From: Virgifigura deserti
GTDB taxonomy: Bacteria > Pseudomonadota > Alphaproteobacteria > Dongiales > Dongiaceae
Length of the DNA stretch: 64,000 nucleotides
Direction of reading: 5' to 3'
NCBI GenBank assembly: GCA_003576685.1
Contig: QOZR01000006.1
Span: 186,001-250,000 of the forward strand
Shown here: in pieces, positions 16,671 through 24,414 of the stretch
How positions within the stretch are numbered: position 1 is the first letter of the stretch
Layout: the number at the start of each line of letters is the position of its first letter
Translations under genes and position numbers: made by a program
The notes under the pieces: generated by a model
Databases searched by the model: none
Seen by the model: the letters and a program-made list of their open reading frames with translations, nothing else
What the model was told of the DNA's origin: nothing

Positions 16671-18851
16671 ATGGTATTGCGAGCCCTTATCACCCGACCC
16701 GAAGCGGATGCGGCGCCGGTCGCCGAAGCCTTGCGCGCGCGCGGCCTCGAGACGACTGTCGAACCCCTGCTGACCATCCGGCCGCTGCCGGACGCGCCCC
16801 TCGACCTCGAAGGCGTACAGGCACTCCTTTTCACCAGCGCGAACGGGGTACGCGCCCTGGCGGTGCATTCCACGGCTGGGCATTCCGAGATACCCGATCT
16901 GCCGGTCTTCGCCGTCGGCGACGCCACGGCCGAAGCCGCCCGGGCGGTTGGCTTCGAGCGGGTCGAGAGCGCCGCCGGCGATGTGGACGATCTCGCCCGG
17001 CTGGTCCGCGATCGGCTCGATCCGGCCGCCGGGCCGCTGCTCCATGTCGCCGGCACCGTCACGGCGGGCGATCTCGCCGGCGATCTCGGCGAGGCGGGCT
17101 TCGAGCTGCGCCGCGCCGTGCTCTATGAGGCGGAGCCGGTGGACCGGCTGTCTCCGGCGGTGACGGAGGCGCTTGCCGACGGGGCGTTCGACCTTGTGCT
17201 GTTCTTCTCGCCCCGAACCGCGTGCAGCTTCGTCGAGCTGGTGCGCCGCCCTGCGGGAGTAGACACGGATCCGGACTTGGCCGAGCGGCTGGCCGCCGGC
17301 TGCGGCAAGGCCGAAGCGCTCTGCCTCAGCGCCGCGGTGGCGGAGGCGGCGGACGACCTGCCCTGGCGTCAGGTTCGCACGGCCGAGCGGCCGGACCTGC
17401 CGAGCATGCTGAAGCTGGTAGACGTCGCCATGGCGGCGCCGGCCGAGACGGCGACCGAGGCGGTCGCCCAGGAAGATCGTCGGGAAGAGACCCGGGAGGA
17501 CATGCCGGCCGCCGAGTCCGAACCGGCGATCTCCGAACGGGCAGATGCGCCGGACCCCGACTCGACTGCGCCGCAGAAGCCGACGGCAGCCGAGCCGTCG
17601 CGGTCGGCGAACGGGCCTTGGGCGGGTCCCGGCGGCCCGGCGCCCTTGCCGCAGCGGCGGGGCTCGGCTGTAGCATTGGCAGCGCTCGTGGCGGCGCTCA
17701 TCGCCGTGGCGGCGGTTCTGACGCAGCCCTGGTGGTCGTCCAGACTCGGCCTGTCGGCACCGCCGCAGGATGTCGCGGGCGCGGAGCGCCTTGCAGAGGC
17801 CGAGCAGCGGCTGTCCGCGCTGGACGGCCGGCTCGATCGGATCGACGGCACGCTCGACGGCCTCGGCGCGCAGCTTACCGAACTTGGCGACAGCCTTGCC
17901 GCCCTGAGCGAAAAGGGGGAAGCCGCGGTCGAACCGACTCTGCCGCCGGCGGTCGAGGCCCTGCCGGGACGGCTCGACAAGCTGGAGCGGCAGATCGCCG
18001 ATCTCGCCGCCGCGATGCAGCAGCCGCCTCCGCCGGCACCGCAGACGATCACCGCGCTCGACGATCTGCGGGCGCAGACGGAACAGCTCCGGACCGGCCT
18101 GTCCGAGGTGCGCGAGCAGATCGCGGTCGCGCCGCAGCTCCGCGAGCAGATCGCCGCGCAGGAGGCAACGGCCGCCCATCGCGCCGAGACGGCGGCGCTG
18201 ATGCTGGCCGCCGGCCAGCTGCGCGCGGCCCTCGCCGGCGATCAGCCCTTCGCCGAAGACTTGGCGGCGCTGCGCGAGCTCGCCGGCGACCGGCCGGGCT
18301 TCGCCGAGACGATCGAGCCGCTGGCCGCATATGCCGAGACCGGCATCCCGACGCTGCCGGACCTGCAGGCGACGTTCCACGAGACGGCCCGCGCCGTCAC
18401 GCAGGCCAGCCAGTCGGAAGGGCTGGCGGAGAGCCTGGGCACCGACCCGGACTCGCAGGGCTGGGTCGACAGGACGATCGCGCGCCTGTCCTCGCTGGTG
18501 ACGGTGCGGCCGGTCGGCGACGCGGTGGAGGGCGAGGGGCCCGCGGCACGGGTCGCCCGGGCCGAGGCGCGGCTGGAGGCCGGCGATCTCGAGGCCGCCG
18601 TCGCGGAGCTATCGAACCTGACCGGGGCGCCGGCCGAGGCCGCCGCCGACTGGCTCACGCAGGCGCGGGCGCGGCTCGCCGCCGACGCGGCCGCCGCGAA
18701 GCTTCAGACCACCCTGGTCCGAGGCCTGGCGCAGCAGGCCGCGGCGCAGCACGAGACGCAAGGCGATGGTGCCACCATGCCGCCGGAGGCCGTTCCCTCT
18801 CCGGAGCCGCCCCCTGAGCCGGCACCCACGACCGGCGGAGGCGCGTCATGA
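16671..18851 (+). CDS. hemD: Uroporphyrinogen-III synthase fused to a Mic60/mitofilin-like membrane protein, 726 aa
   Basis: One uninterrupted frame encodes two normally separate proteins. Residues 1 to about 250 are HemD-like (RALITRPEADAAPVAEAL, LLFTSANGVRAL, FAVGDATAEAARAVGFE, VLFFSPRTACSF), which closes hydroxymethylbilane to uroporphyrinogen III. A Pro/Glu-rich linker of about 80 residues leads to one membrane helix at about 331-352 (VALAALVAALIAVAAVLTQPW). A coiled coil follows (372-500) and then a C-terminal mitofilin-like domain (GQLRAALAGDQPFAEDLAAL ... LSSLVTVRPVG). Alphaproteobacterial Mic60 genes usually lie beside hemD; here they are joined. The HemD half would be cytoplasmic and the Mic60 half periplasmic, anchored in the inner membrane. 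Confidence 0.88.
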   Translation: MVLRALITRPEADAAPVAEALRARGLETTVEPLLTIRPLPDAPLDLEGVQALLFTSANGVRALAVHSTAGHSEIPDLPVFAVGDATAEAARAVGFERVESAAGDVDDLARLVRDRLDPAAGPLLHVAGTVTAGDLAGDLGEAGFELRRAVLYEAEPVDRLSPAVTEALADGAFDLVLFFSPRTACSFVELVRRPAGVDTDPDLAERLAAGCGKAEALCLSAAVAEAADDLPWRQVRTAERPDLPSMLKLVDVAMAAPAETATEAVAQEDRREETREDMPAAESEPAISERADAPDPDSTAPQKPTAAEPSRSANGPWAGPGGPAPLPQRRGSAVALAALVAALIAVAAVLTQPWWSSRLGLSAPPQDVAGAERLAEAEQRLSALDGRLDRIDGTLDGLGAQLTELGDSLAALSEKGEAAVEPTLPPAVEALPGRLDKLERQIADLAAAMQQPPPPAPQTITALDDLRAQTEQLRTGLSEVREQIAVAPQLREQIAAQEATAAHRAETAALMLAAGQLRAALAGDQPFAEDLAALRELAGDRPGFAETIEPLAAYAETGIPTLPDLQATFHETARAVTQASQSEGLAESLGTDPDSQGWVDRTIARLSSLVTVRPVGDAVEGEGPAARVARAEARLEAGDLEAAVAELSNLTGAPAEAAADWLTQARARLAADAAAAKLQTTLVRGLAQQAAAQHETQGDGATMPPEAVPSPEPPPEPAPTTGGGAS

Positions 18852-20401
18852 CGGTCCGGCGCGCGCTTCTCTATTTCATCAAGCTGGCGATCCTCGTCGC
18901 CGCGGCGGTCTGGCTCGCCGAGCGGCCGGGGACCGTGTCGCTCGACTGGCTCGGCTACCGCATCGAAACCTCGGTCGGCCTGCTGCTCGTCGCGATCCTG
19001 CTGCTCGCCGTCCTTGCCGCCTTCCTGTTCGAGCTGTGGCGGCTGCTGTGGCGGGCGCCGCGGTGGTTCGGTCGCGCGCGGGCCGAGCGGCGGCGCCACA
19101 AGGGCTATCGCGCGCTGACCCAGGGCATGGTGGCGGTGGCGGCCGGCGACGCCGACGAGGCGAAGCGCCAGGCCCGGCGCGCCCACCAATATCTGCAGGA
19201 GCCGCCTTTGACCCTGCTGCTGGCGGCACAGGCGGCGCAGCTCAACGGCGACGAGACGGCGGCGCAGCGCTACTTCACCGCGATGCTGGACCGGCCCGGC
19301 ACCCGCTTCCTGGGGCTGCGCGGGCTGCTCACCCAGGCCCTGCGCAAGGGCGACGAGGACGAGGCCCGGCGCCTCGCCGAGCAGGCGCAGGACGAGCGGC
19401 CGGGAACCGGCTGGGCGCTGACCACGCTCCTCGACCTGCAGCGCCGCGCCGGCGACTGGGCCGCGGCCGAGGAGACGCTGCGCGCCGCCACCAAGCACAA
19501 GGCGATCGAGCCCGCGGCGGGGCGGCGGATGCGGGCGGTGGTGCTGACCGAACGCGCCCGCGGCGCCCTGGCCCAAGGACCGGCATCGGGACCGGCACAG
19601 GCGTCCGACCAGGAGTCAGTCACGGCCGACAAGCCTCAGCCGGTGGCACCCGACGAAGCGATCGCGCTCGCCCGGCAGGCGGTCGATCTCGCGCCCGACC
19701 TGGTGCCGGCCCGCGCCCTGCTGGCGATGCTCCTCTCCAAGGTCGGCAAGCGACGCCGGGCGGCGAAGGTGGTCGAGCAGGGCTGGGCCCGGACACCGCA
19801 CCCGAATCTCGCCGCCGCCTACGCCGCGGTCGAGCCGACGGAGAGCCCGGTCGCCCGCGTCCGCCGGTTCGAGGCGCTGGCCGCGCTCAATCCCGGTCAT
19901 CGCGAAAGCCATCTGGCGCTGGCGGAAGCGGCGCTCGCGGCCCAGCTCTGGGGTCAGGCGCGCAGCCATCTTGAGAAGGCGATGGAACTCGATTCCGGCG
20001 TCGCGCCCTCAGCGCGGGTCTGCCGCCTGATGGCCCGACTGGAGGAGGGCGAGCATGGCGAGGCCGCCGCCCGCCGCTGGCTCGTCGCCGCGGCGGAGGC
20101 CGAATCCGACCCGGCCTGGACCTGCCAGACCTGCGGCACGCCGACGGCCGAGTGGCGGGCGCTCTGCCCGCAATGCGGCGCCTTCGACAGCCTGCAATGG
20201 CGTGCCGCCCCGCGCCCCGCCACCCTGGTGCTGGAAGCCACCGGCGAGGGGACAGGCGAGTCGACTGGCCGGGCCCTGGTGCCGACCGAAACCGCCGCCG
20301 CGGCCAACGGCAATGGCTACGGCCGCAGCGCACCGCCGACCGGCACCGCGCGAACCATCTTGAGCGGCGCGCCCGTTGACGCGGCGCGCCTGGTGAACTA
20401 G
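18848..20401 (+). CDS. hemY: HemY-like TPR membrane protein with C-terminal zinc ribbon, 517 aa
   Basis: The proteobacterial HemY of the hemCDXY type, not the Bacillus oxidase of the same name. Two N-terminal membrane helices (LLYFIKLAILVAAAVWLAE and LLLVAILLLAVLAAFLFELW) carry the HemY_N domain, followed by TPR-like repeats. Near residue 425 there is a zinc ribbon, CQTCGTPTAEWRALCPQCG, common in alphaproteobacterial versions. The function is unclear but is tied to tetrapyrrole synthesis and envelope organisation. Its ATG overlaps the hemD-Mic60 stop (ATGA). Confidence 0.92.
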   Translation: MTVRRALLYFIKLAILVAAAVWLAERPGTVSLDWLGYRIETSVGLLLVAILLLAVLAAFLFELWRLLWRAPRWFGRARAERRRHKGYRALTQGMVAVAAGDADEAKRQARRAHQYLQEPPLTLLLAAQAAQLNGDETAAQRYFTAMLDRPGTRFLGLRGLLTQALRKGDEDEARRLAEQAQDERPGTGWALTTLLDLQRRAGDWAAAEETLRAATKHKAIEPAAGRRMRAVVLTERARGALAQGPASGPAQASDQESVTADKPQPVAPDEAIALARQAVDLAPDLVPARALLAMLLSKVGKRRRAAKVVEQGWARTPHPNLAAAYAAVEPTESPVARVRRFEALAALNPGHRESHLALAEAALAAQLWGQARSHLEKAMELDSGVAPSARVCRLMARLEEGEHGEAAARRWLVAAAEAESDPAWTCQTCGTPTAEWRALCPQCGAFDSLQWRAAPRPATLVLEATGEGTGESTGRALVPTETAAAANGNGYGRSAPPTGTARTILSGAPVDAARLVN

Positions 20402-20472
20402 GTTCCGGCCGCGCCCTATCTCATAGATGTGCGGAGGTGGTCCCTAATGGCCCACCCGCCATCCCGACCGGC

Positions 20473-20547
<75 letters not shown>

Positions 20548-20603
20548 GCTCTTTCAATTGCTTAGCGTAAAGCTAAGATTGGCGCTTCAGCCAGTCGCCC
20601 GCT

Positions 20604-20624
20604 ATAGGCAACGCCATAGGCATC
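20604..20624. repeat. Left-end integrase arm-site candidates
   Basis: ATAGGCAAC (20604-20612) and ATAGGCATC (20616-20624) are direct repeats 12 bp apart, just inside the left attachment site. The same 9-mers recur at the right end, as expected for arm-type binding sites of the integrase. A small inverted repeat, CTTAGC/GCTAAG at 20561-20577, lies between them and the tRNA. Confidence 0.6.
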
Positions 20625-20668
20625 AAAGCGGCGATCTCTGTTCAAGAAGGAAACCGTCAGAGCGGTAG

Positions 20669-20971
20669 TCACCCGCCCGCGATCACCTTGAGCAGTTCTT
20701 CATACTCGATCGGGGCCCAGGTGATGAATGGTTTGGTCCCCGCCATGTCCTCCGGCGTGATCTCGTGGCAGAGCGCGAACGGGACGCCGACTGGGATCCG
20801 CATGGCCCGCGTGTTCGGGCAATAGATCTCCCACTCGAGGAAATCGCCGACGATGTCGCGAATCGCCGCCGGCGGCCCAAGGAAGCCGACGATCGGCGCC
20901 TCGCCCGCGACGCTGCGATCCCGGTAGACCTCGAGCCCGTCCGGCCGTGTCTCGGCCCGGTAGATGTCCAC
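20669..20971 (-). CDS. Hypothetical protein, 100 aa
   Basis: No family recognised. The start is a GTG located three bases after the stop codon of the upstream zinc-ribbon gene, so the two form one operon. The sequence is acidic with a central segment ILEWEIYCPNTRAM-like (DFLEWEIYCPNTRAMRIPVG) and a Pro-rich C-terminus (FITWAPIEYEELLKVI). No membrane segment or signal peptide is seen. Since the operon has a LexA-type box in front, it may be induced by DNA damage. Confidence 0.6.
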   Translation of the reverse strand: MDIYRAETRPDGLEVYRDRSVAGEAPIVGFLGPPAAIRDIVGDFLEWEIYCPNTRAMRIPVGVPFALCHEITPEDMAGTKPFITWAPIEYEELLKVIAGG

Positions 20972-20974
20972 GTC

Positions 20975-21247
20975 TCATCCCTCCAGCGGCAGCGACTTCT
21001 GCCGTAGATAATCCTGCAGCTCGTCGAGGAAGACGAACCAGACCAGCACGTTCCGACTGTCGCAGGCCGTGCAGCGCAGCTTGCTGTGGACCCTATGGAC
21101 GGGAAGGTACGGCCCGACATACCGCTCAACGGTCTCCGGCGGCAAGACGGCCTGATGATCGCAGCGCAGGCACTTCACCGCGAAGCCCAGGCCATCGCGG
21201 ACCGCGTTAGAAACGTAATGGCCATACCACCGGCGCTCCCTTGCCAT
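20975..21247 (-). CDS. Small zinc-ribbon protein, 90 aa
   Basis: Two Cys pairs, CLRCDH near residue 25 and CTACDS near residue 61, probably form a zinc ribbon of the rubredoxin-knuckle type. The protein starts MARERRWYGHYVSN. A longer open frame continues upstream, but the ATG at 21247 is preferred because the extension has no similarity to the ribbon part and would run through the regulatory box. A LexA-like direct repeat lies 3 bp upstream, which would leave almost no leader; a leaderless mRNA or a start slightly further in is possible. Confidence 0.62.
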   Translation of the reverse strand: MARERRWYGHYVSNAVRDGLGFAVKCLRCDHQAVLPPETVERYVGPYLPVHRVHSKLRCTACDSRNVLVWFVFLDELQDYLRQKSLPLEG

Positions 21248-21249
21248 GA

Positions 21250-21264
21250 GAACATTAGGGGAAC
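21250..21264 (-). promoter_or_regulatory. LexA box, alphaproteobacterial type
   Basis: On the minus strand the sequence reads GTTC-N7-GTTC (plus strand GAAC at 21250-21253 and at 21261-21264). This is the direct-repeat SOS box of alphaproteobacteria. It lies between the zinc-ribbon gene and the divergent 88-aa gene and could control either or both. Confidence 0.65.
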
Positions 21265-21298
21265 ATAATCCTGTCGAAGTCAATGGCGGCGGCAACCG

Positions 21299-21565
21299 AT
21301 GGCCCGGTACTACAACCCCCGAAAACATGAGGCGGAGAAGCGCTTCCCGCACAGGGTCGATATCCTGGTGCCGCCGCGCATCGGCCTGGGAAACCGCCTG
21401 AACGAGATGATCGCTTGGTGCCGGACCAACATGGCGGAGGGCTTCTGGGATCACCATGGCCACCGCGACAAGCTGGTGCCCGGAACGGTGCCGAACGACT
21501 ATGCCCGGTTCTATTTCATGAACGAGGAGGACGCGAAGCTGTTCGCGTGGGTGTGGAGGTCGTGA
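21299..21565 (+). CDS. Hypothetical protein, 88 aa
   Basis: A small basic protein with MARYYNPRKHEAEKRFPHRV at its start and an aromatic C-terminus (ARFYFMNEEDAKLFAWVWRS). The last part looks like an alpha-beta unit found in small mobile-element proteins, but I cannot name a family. It is divergent from the zinc-ribbon gene with the LexA box between them. Its stop codon overlaps the GTG start of the next gene, so the two are coupled. Confidence 0.6.
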   Translation: MARYYNPRKHEAEKRFPHRVDILVPPRIGLGNRLNEMIAWCRTNMAEGFWDHHGHRDKLVPGTVPNDYARFYFMNEEDAKLFAWVWRS

Positions 21566-21765
21566 TTTCCGACATCGACATTTGGCGCGCTGCGCAGGCG
21601 ATGGTGAAACAGTACGGAGCCGATGCGTCTGTGCAAGCCGTTATGCGCGCCGATCAACTGCTCGACGCGGGTGACGTCGAAGGCCAAGCGACCTGGAAGC
21701 GGATCTTGCAGGCGATCAGGCAACTACAGGCAGAGAATGCCCCGCCGGGAACGGTGGCGAACTAG
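21562..21765 (+). CDS. Small helical protein (DUF6961-like), 67 aa
   Basis: Reads VISDIDIWRAAQAMVKQYG followed by MRADQLLDAGDVEGQATWKRIL, a pattern shared by small uncharacterised alphaproteobacterial proteins. The GTG start at 21562 overlaps the stop of the preceding gene. Entirely helical, no catalytic motif. The assignment to DUF6961 is from memory of the motif. Confidence 0.62.
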   Translation: MISDIDIWRAAQAMVKQYGADASVQAVMRADQLLDAGDVEGQATWKRILQAIRQLQAENAPPGTVAN

Positions 21766-22097
21766 TTGCAGAACAGCTGATTGCCGATCTGTTGGCAGCT
21801 TGTTCCGTTCGATCCGTAAGTTTGGTTCCCGAATCTCTGCCAGGAGTTACCCTGATTGTCGTACGTGGTGTTCCCGAACTGCTGGTATACCGACCCGTCC
21901 GACCCATAGGTTTGGTTGCCGAACTGCTGCCAGGAATTGCCCTGGTTATCGTACGTGGTGTTCCCGAATTGCTGAAAGTTCTGGCCGTTACTGCAATAGG
22001 TTTGATTGCCGATGGTCTGGCAGCTGACCTGAGCCGATGCCGGTACGGAGAACGCAAGCAAAGCGGCCACACTTAAGATACAGCGAAATCCCGTCAT
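21762..22097 (-). CDS. Secreted 15-residue tandem-repeat protein, 111 aa
   Basis: A signal peptide (MTGFRCILSVAALLAFSVPASA) is followed almost only by repeats of the form QxxGNxTYxxxGxxx. Five complete units and a partial one are visible: a Cys-bearing first unit, then QQFGNTTYDNQGNSW, QQFGNQTYGSDGSVY, the first of these again unchanged, a variant ending in Cys, and a last partial unit with Cys. The two terminal cysteine-containing units suggest disulfide closure. The 45-bp DNA repeats are visible. Function unknown; the polar Gln/Asn/Tyr repeats would suit an extracellular fibre or a solvent-exposed beta-structure. Confidence 0.8.
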   Translation of the reverse strand: MTGFRCILSVAALLAFSVPASAQVSCQTIGNQTYCSNGQNFQQFGNTTYDNQGNSWQQFGNQTYGSDGSVYQQFGNTTYDNQGNSWQRFGNQTYGSNGTSCQQIGNQLFCN

Positions 22098-22235
22098 GAT
22101 GCCCCCCGGCCGTAAATGAGAACCCGTCGCGTCTACTCTTGCACACTCAACGAGAACCTGTCCTCTGGAATAGATGGTTAACGGTCTCACAGTACGTGGC
22201 TGTTGGCTTCGCGCTCACTGCGCTATTCTGTTGCG

Positions 22236-22937
22236 ATGTGCGGTCGCTTCACTCACTTCCTGACCTGGCGGGAGATCGTCGCCCTCTATCGGATCACCGA
22301 GCCATCGGCCGAGAACGCGCCGAACCTGCAGCCGCGCTACAACATGGCGCCGACGCAGGAAGCCCCCGTGGTCCGTCACAACCCGGAAACCGGCGGGCGC
22401 AGTCTCGATCTGCTGCGCTGGGGCCTTATTCCTCATTGGGCGAAGGACGCGATGATCGGCAACAAGCTGATCAACGCCCGTGCGGAGGGAATCGACACCA
22501 AGCCGTCGTTCCGGTCGGCCTTCGCCAAGCGGCGCTGCTTGATACCAACCAGCGGCTTCTATGAGTGGAAGCGCGAAGGGACGAAGAAACAACCCTACGC
22601 GATCGCCCTGAAGGGCGGCGAGCCCATGAGCTTCGCCGGCCTCTGGGAAAACTGGAAGACGCCGGAAGGCGAGTGGCTCCGGACATTCACGATCATCACG
22701 ACCGAGGCGAACGAGTTCCTGGCGCCGATCCACAATCGGATGCCGGTGATCCTGCATCCGACGGCGCACACGCTCTGGCTCGGCGAGACGCCGGCCAAGC
22801 CGGAGACGCTGAAAGAACTGCTCAAGCCCTATCCGGCGGACCAGGTGGAAGCCTGGCCCGTCTCGACGCGCGTGAACAACGTGCGCAATGAGCAGGCGGA
22901 TCTCTGGGACCGGCTGGAACCGCGGAACTCGGCTTGA
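22236..22937 (+). CDS. SOS response-associated peptidase (SRAP/YedK/HMCES), 233 aa
   Basis: This family crosslinks covalently to abasic sites in single-stranded DNA through its N-terminal cysteine. The protein starts MCGRFT, so Cys2 is free after Met removal. The other active-site elements are present: NARAEG, SGFYEWKREG and IHNRMPVIL (Asn, Glu and His). Length is normal. The start at 22236 is fixed by the MCGR motif; an upstream ATG is excluded. The housekeeping copy is normally elsewhere on the chromosome, so this one is element cargo, next to a LexA-box operon. Confidence 0.95.
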   Translation: MCGRFTHFLTWREIVALYRITEPSAENAPNLQPRYNMAPTQEAPVVRHNPETGGRSLDLLRWGLIPHWAKDAMIGNKLINARAEGIDTKPSFRSAFAKRRCLIPTSGFYEWKREGTKKQPYAIALKGGEPMSFAGLWENWKTPEGEWLRTFTIITTEANEFLAPIHNRMPVILHPTAHTLWLGETPAKPETLKELLKPYPADQVEAWPVSTRVNNVRNEQADLWDRLEPRNSA

Positions 22938-22944
22938 GCACGCT

Positions 22945-23358
22945 GTGATCCGCCTCGCCCTCCTGTTCTGCCTCCTCGCCGGCCCAGCGCTGGCCCAGAG
23001 CCTGACGGTCCCGGCCGAGGTCACGCGCATCGTGGACGCGGACACGCTGGACGTGCTGGCGACGCCCTGGCCCGGCATGACGATCGCAGCCCGCGTCAGG
23101 CTGCTGGACGTGAACGCGCCGGAAACCTATCGGCCGCAATGCGAAGCCGAGCGCGACCTAGCCCGGCTGGCGACGGCCTTTGTGCGATCGAGAATCGGCG
23201 ATAGGGTGTGGCTCGCCGACGTGCAGCCGGAGCGCGACAGCTTCGGCCGGGTGCTGGCGCGGGTCGTGACGTCGGAGGGAGATTTGGGAAATGCACTGCT
23301 GAACGCAGGACTCGCGCGGCCAGAACGGCGCGGCTATGAGGAGGGGTGGTGCGACTGA
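22945..23358 (+). CDS. Secreted thermonuclease-like protein (SNase fold), 137 aa
   Basis: A short staphylococcal-nuclease-type protein with a signal peptide (MIRLALLFCLLAGPALAQS, GTG start). The calcium-binding/active-site pattern is recognisable: VDADTLDV, then RLLDVNAPE with the catalytic Arg and Glu, and a later DSFGRVLARV supplying the second Arg region. It ends with ARPERRGYEEGWCD. The gene starts 8 bp after the SRAP gene. It may degrade nucleic acid in the periplasm. Confidence 0.9.
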   Translation: MIRLALLFCLLAGPALAQSLTVPAEVTRIVDADTLDVLATPWPGMTIAARVRLLDVNAPETYRPQCEAERDLARLATAFVRSRIGDRVWLADVQPERDSFGRVLARVVTSEGDLGNALLNAGLARPERRGYEEGWCD

Positions 23359-23417
23359 GCCCGAAGCAGATGGATTGCGCTAGCTGTGCGCTTAGGCCCT
23401 AAGGTGGGACCCCAACG

Positions 23418-23894
23418 ATGTCAGACTGGCAAGCAATCACTGGTGTATCAACAGCTATCACCGCAGTCGCCGCAAGTGTCGCTGCCTTATTCGCTGGATT
23501 TAGTTTGTGGCTCGCAGTACGGAATCCGAAGCCATTAATCGAGGCTCGCGCCTACGGAAAAGGCCGCGACCTAACGGAAGTAGAGCTCACGATTGAGAAT
23601 AGGGCTGCCCACTTTCTGAAACTCGCCAAGGTTGCTGTGGAAGCACGCAATGATGTGGGCATTGCTCGACGCGAGTCTTCGCACCGTCTGGAAGGGATTG
23701 TCGCCGCCATGAGGGCGCGACGAAACACGGTGGAGGCGGAGATCAATCGTGAGCTGCCGCCGCGCGAGCGCAGCCGCGAATTTATCTACTTGGTCGCTGA
23801 GTCAAAGGGGCAGGTACGCCTAGCCATTTACACGGTACGTCTAACAAACCCGGGTCGTTTGAAGAAGTCGACCGTAACTGTAGACCTGATATAG
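23418..23894 (+). CDS. Hypothetical single-pass membrane protein, 158 aa
   Basis: One membrane helix near the N-terminus (STAITAVAASVAALFAGFSLWLAV), followed by a basic, mostly beta-strand domain of about 115 residues (PLIEARAYGKGRDLTEVELTIENRAAHFLKL). Similar small proteins occur in mobile regions without known function. Base composition is lower in GC than the flanking chromosome. It is separated from the SNase gene by about 60 bp. Confidence 0.65.
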   Translation: MSDWQAITGVSTAITAVAASVAALFAGFSLWLAVRNPKPLIEARAYGKGRDLTEVELTIENRAAHFLKLAKVAVEARNDVGIARRESSHRLEGIVAAMRARRNTVEAEINRELPPRERSREFIYLVAESKGQVRLAIYTVRLTNPGRLKKSTVTVDLI

Positions 23895-23946
23895 GCACTT
23901 TCTAGGGGTGCAGGATTCCCTTCCGTAAATTTGTTGGACCAGAATC

Positions 23947-24414
23947 TCAAGGCGCAACCAGAGCTCGCTGCACAAGTGGTTTTAGCTCCGAAGAATATTG
24001 CTTGAGCACTCTGTCGACAGCCTCGAAACTTCGCGATCTTATTCTTGGATTCTTCTCCTTATAGTGGTTCATGCCTTTCTCTACTATATCAATCACAAGA
24101 TCATAGTTGGTAGTAAGTGCGTTTATTTGCGGAAGTTCATCTAAAGCAATTTCAACTTTATATAACCGTTCACTAAATTTTCCAAGCAGAAGAGAAACAG
24201 CCCCGTCCGTGGGCCTTTCGACTGTCGGTTCGTCATCGCCAAGGTAGTCAAAGACTAGGCGCATAATCCGCTTTTCCTTGTCAAAGTCGGCATAAGTGCT
24301 TTGGGGTACATCGAACAAAGACAGCATCACCTTGACCGTGACATTATGATCAGTCTCGGTTACAGCCCGATTAACATCTTTCTGCTTTATATTTATCCGA
24401 TTTCCCGTATTCAT
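23947..24414 (-). CDS. Hypothetical protein, 155 aa, partner of the two-TM/GAF protein
   Basis: No family recognised. A soluble, acidic alpha-beta protein that starts MNTGNRINIKQKDVNRAV and has a central segment RLVFDYLGDDEPTVERP, then helices (KVEIALDELPQINAL, FEAVDRVLKQYSSELKPLV). Its ATG overlaps the stop of the membrane GAF gene (ATGA), so synthesis is coupled and the two products probably work together. DNA here is clearly richer in A+T than the host genes, a sign of recent acquisition. I found no nucleotide cyclase or CRISPR-polymerase motif. Confidence 0.7.
   Translation of the reverse strand: MNTGNRINIKQKDVNRAVTETDHNVTVKVMLSLFDVPQSTYADFDKEKRIMRLVFDYLGDDEPTVERPTDGAVSLLLGKFSERLYKVEIALDELPQINALTTNYDLVIDIVEKGMNHYKEKNPRIRSRSFEAVDRVLKQYSSELKPLVQRALVAP

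Noticed and set aside
14507..17062. 851-codon minus-strand frame extending tsaD upstream
   Set aside because: The upstream 487 codons are antisense to hemC and hemD; TsaD begins at MIVLGIETSCDE, position 15598.
21762..22097. Regular 45-bp DNA repeats that could be mistaken for a CRISPR array
   Set aside because: The repeats are contiguous, in frame and encode a secreted repeat protein; there are no spacers.
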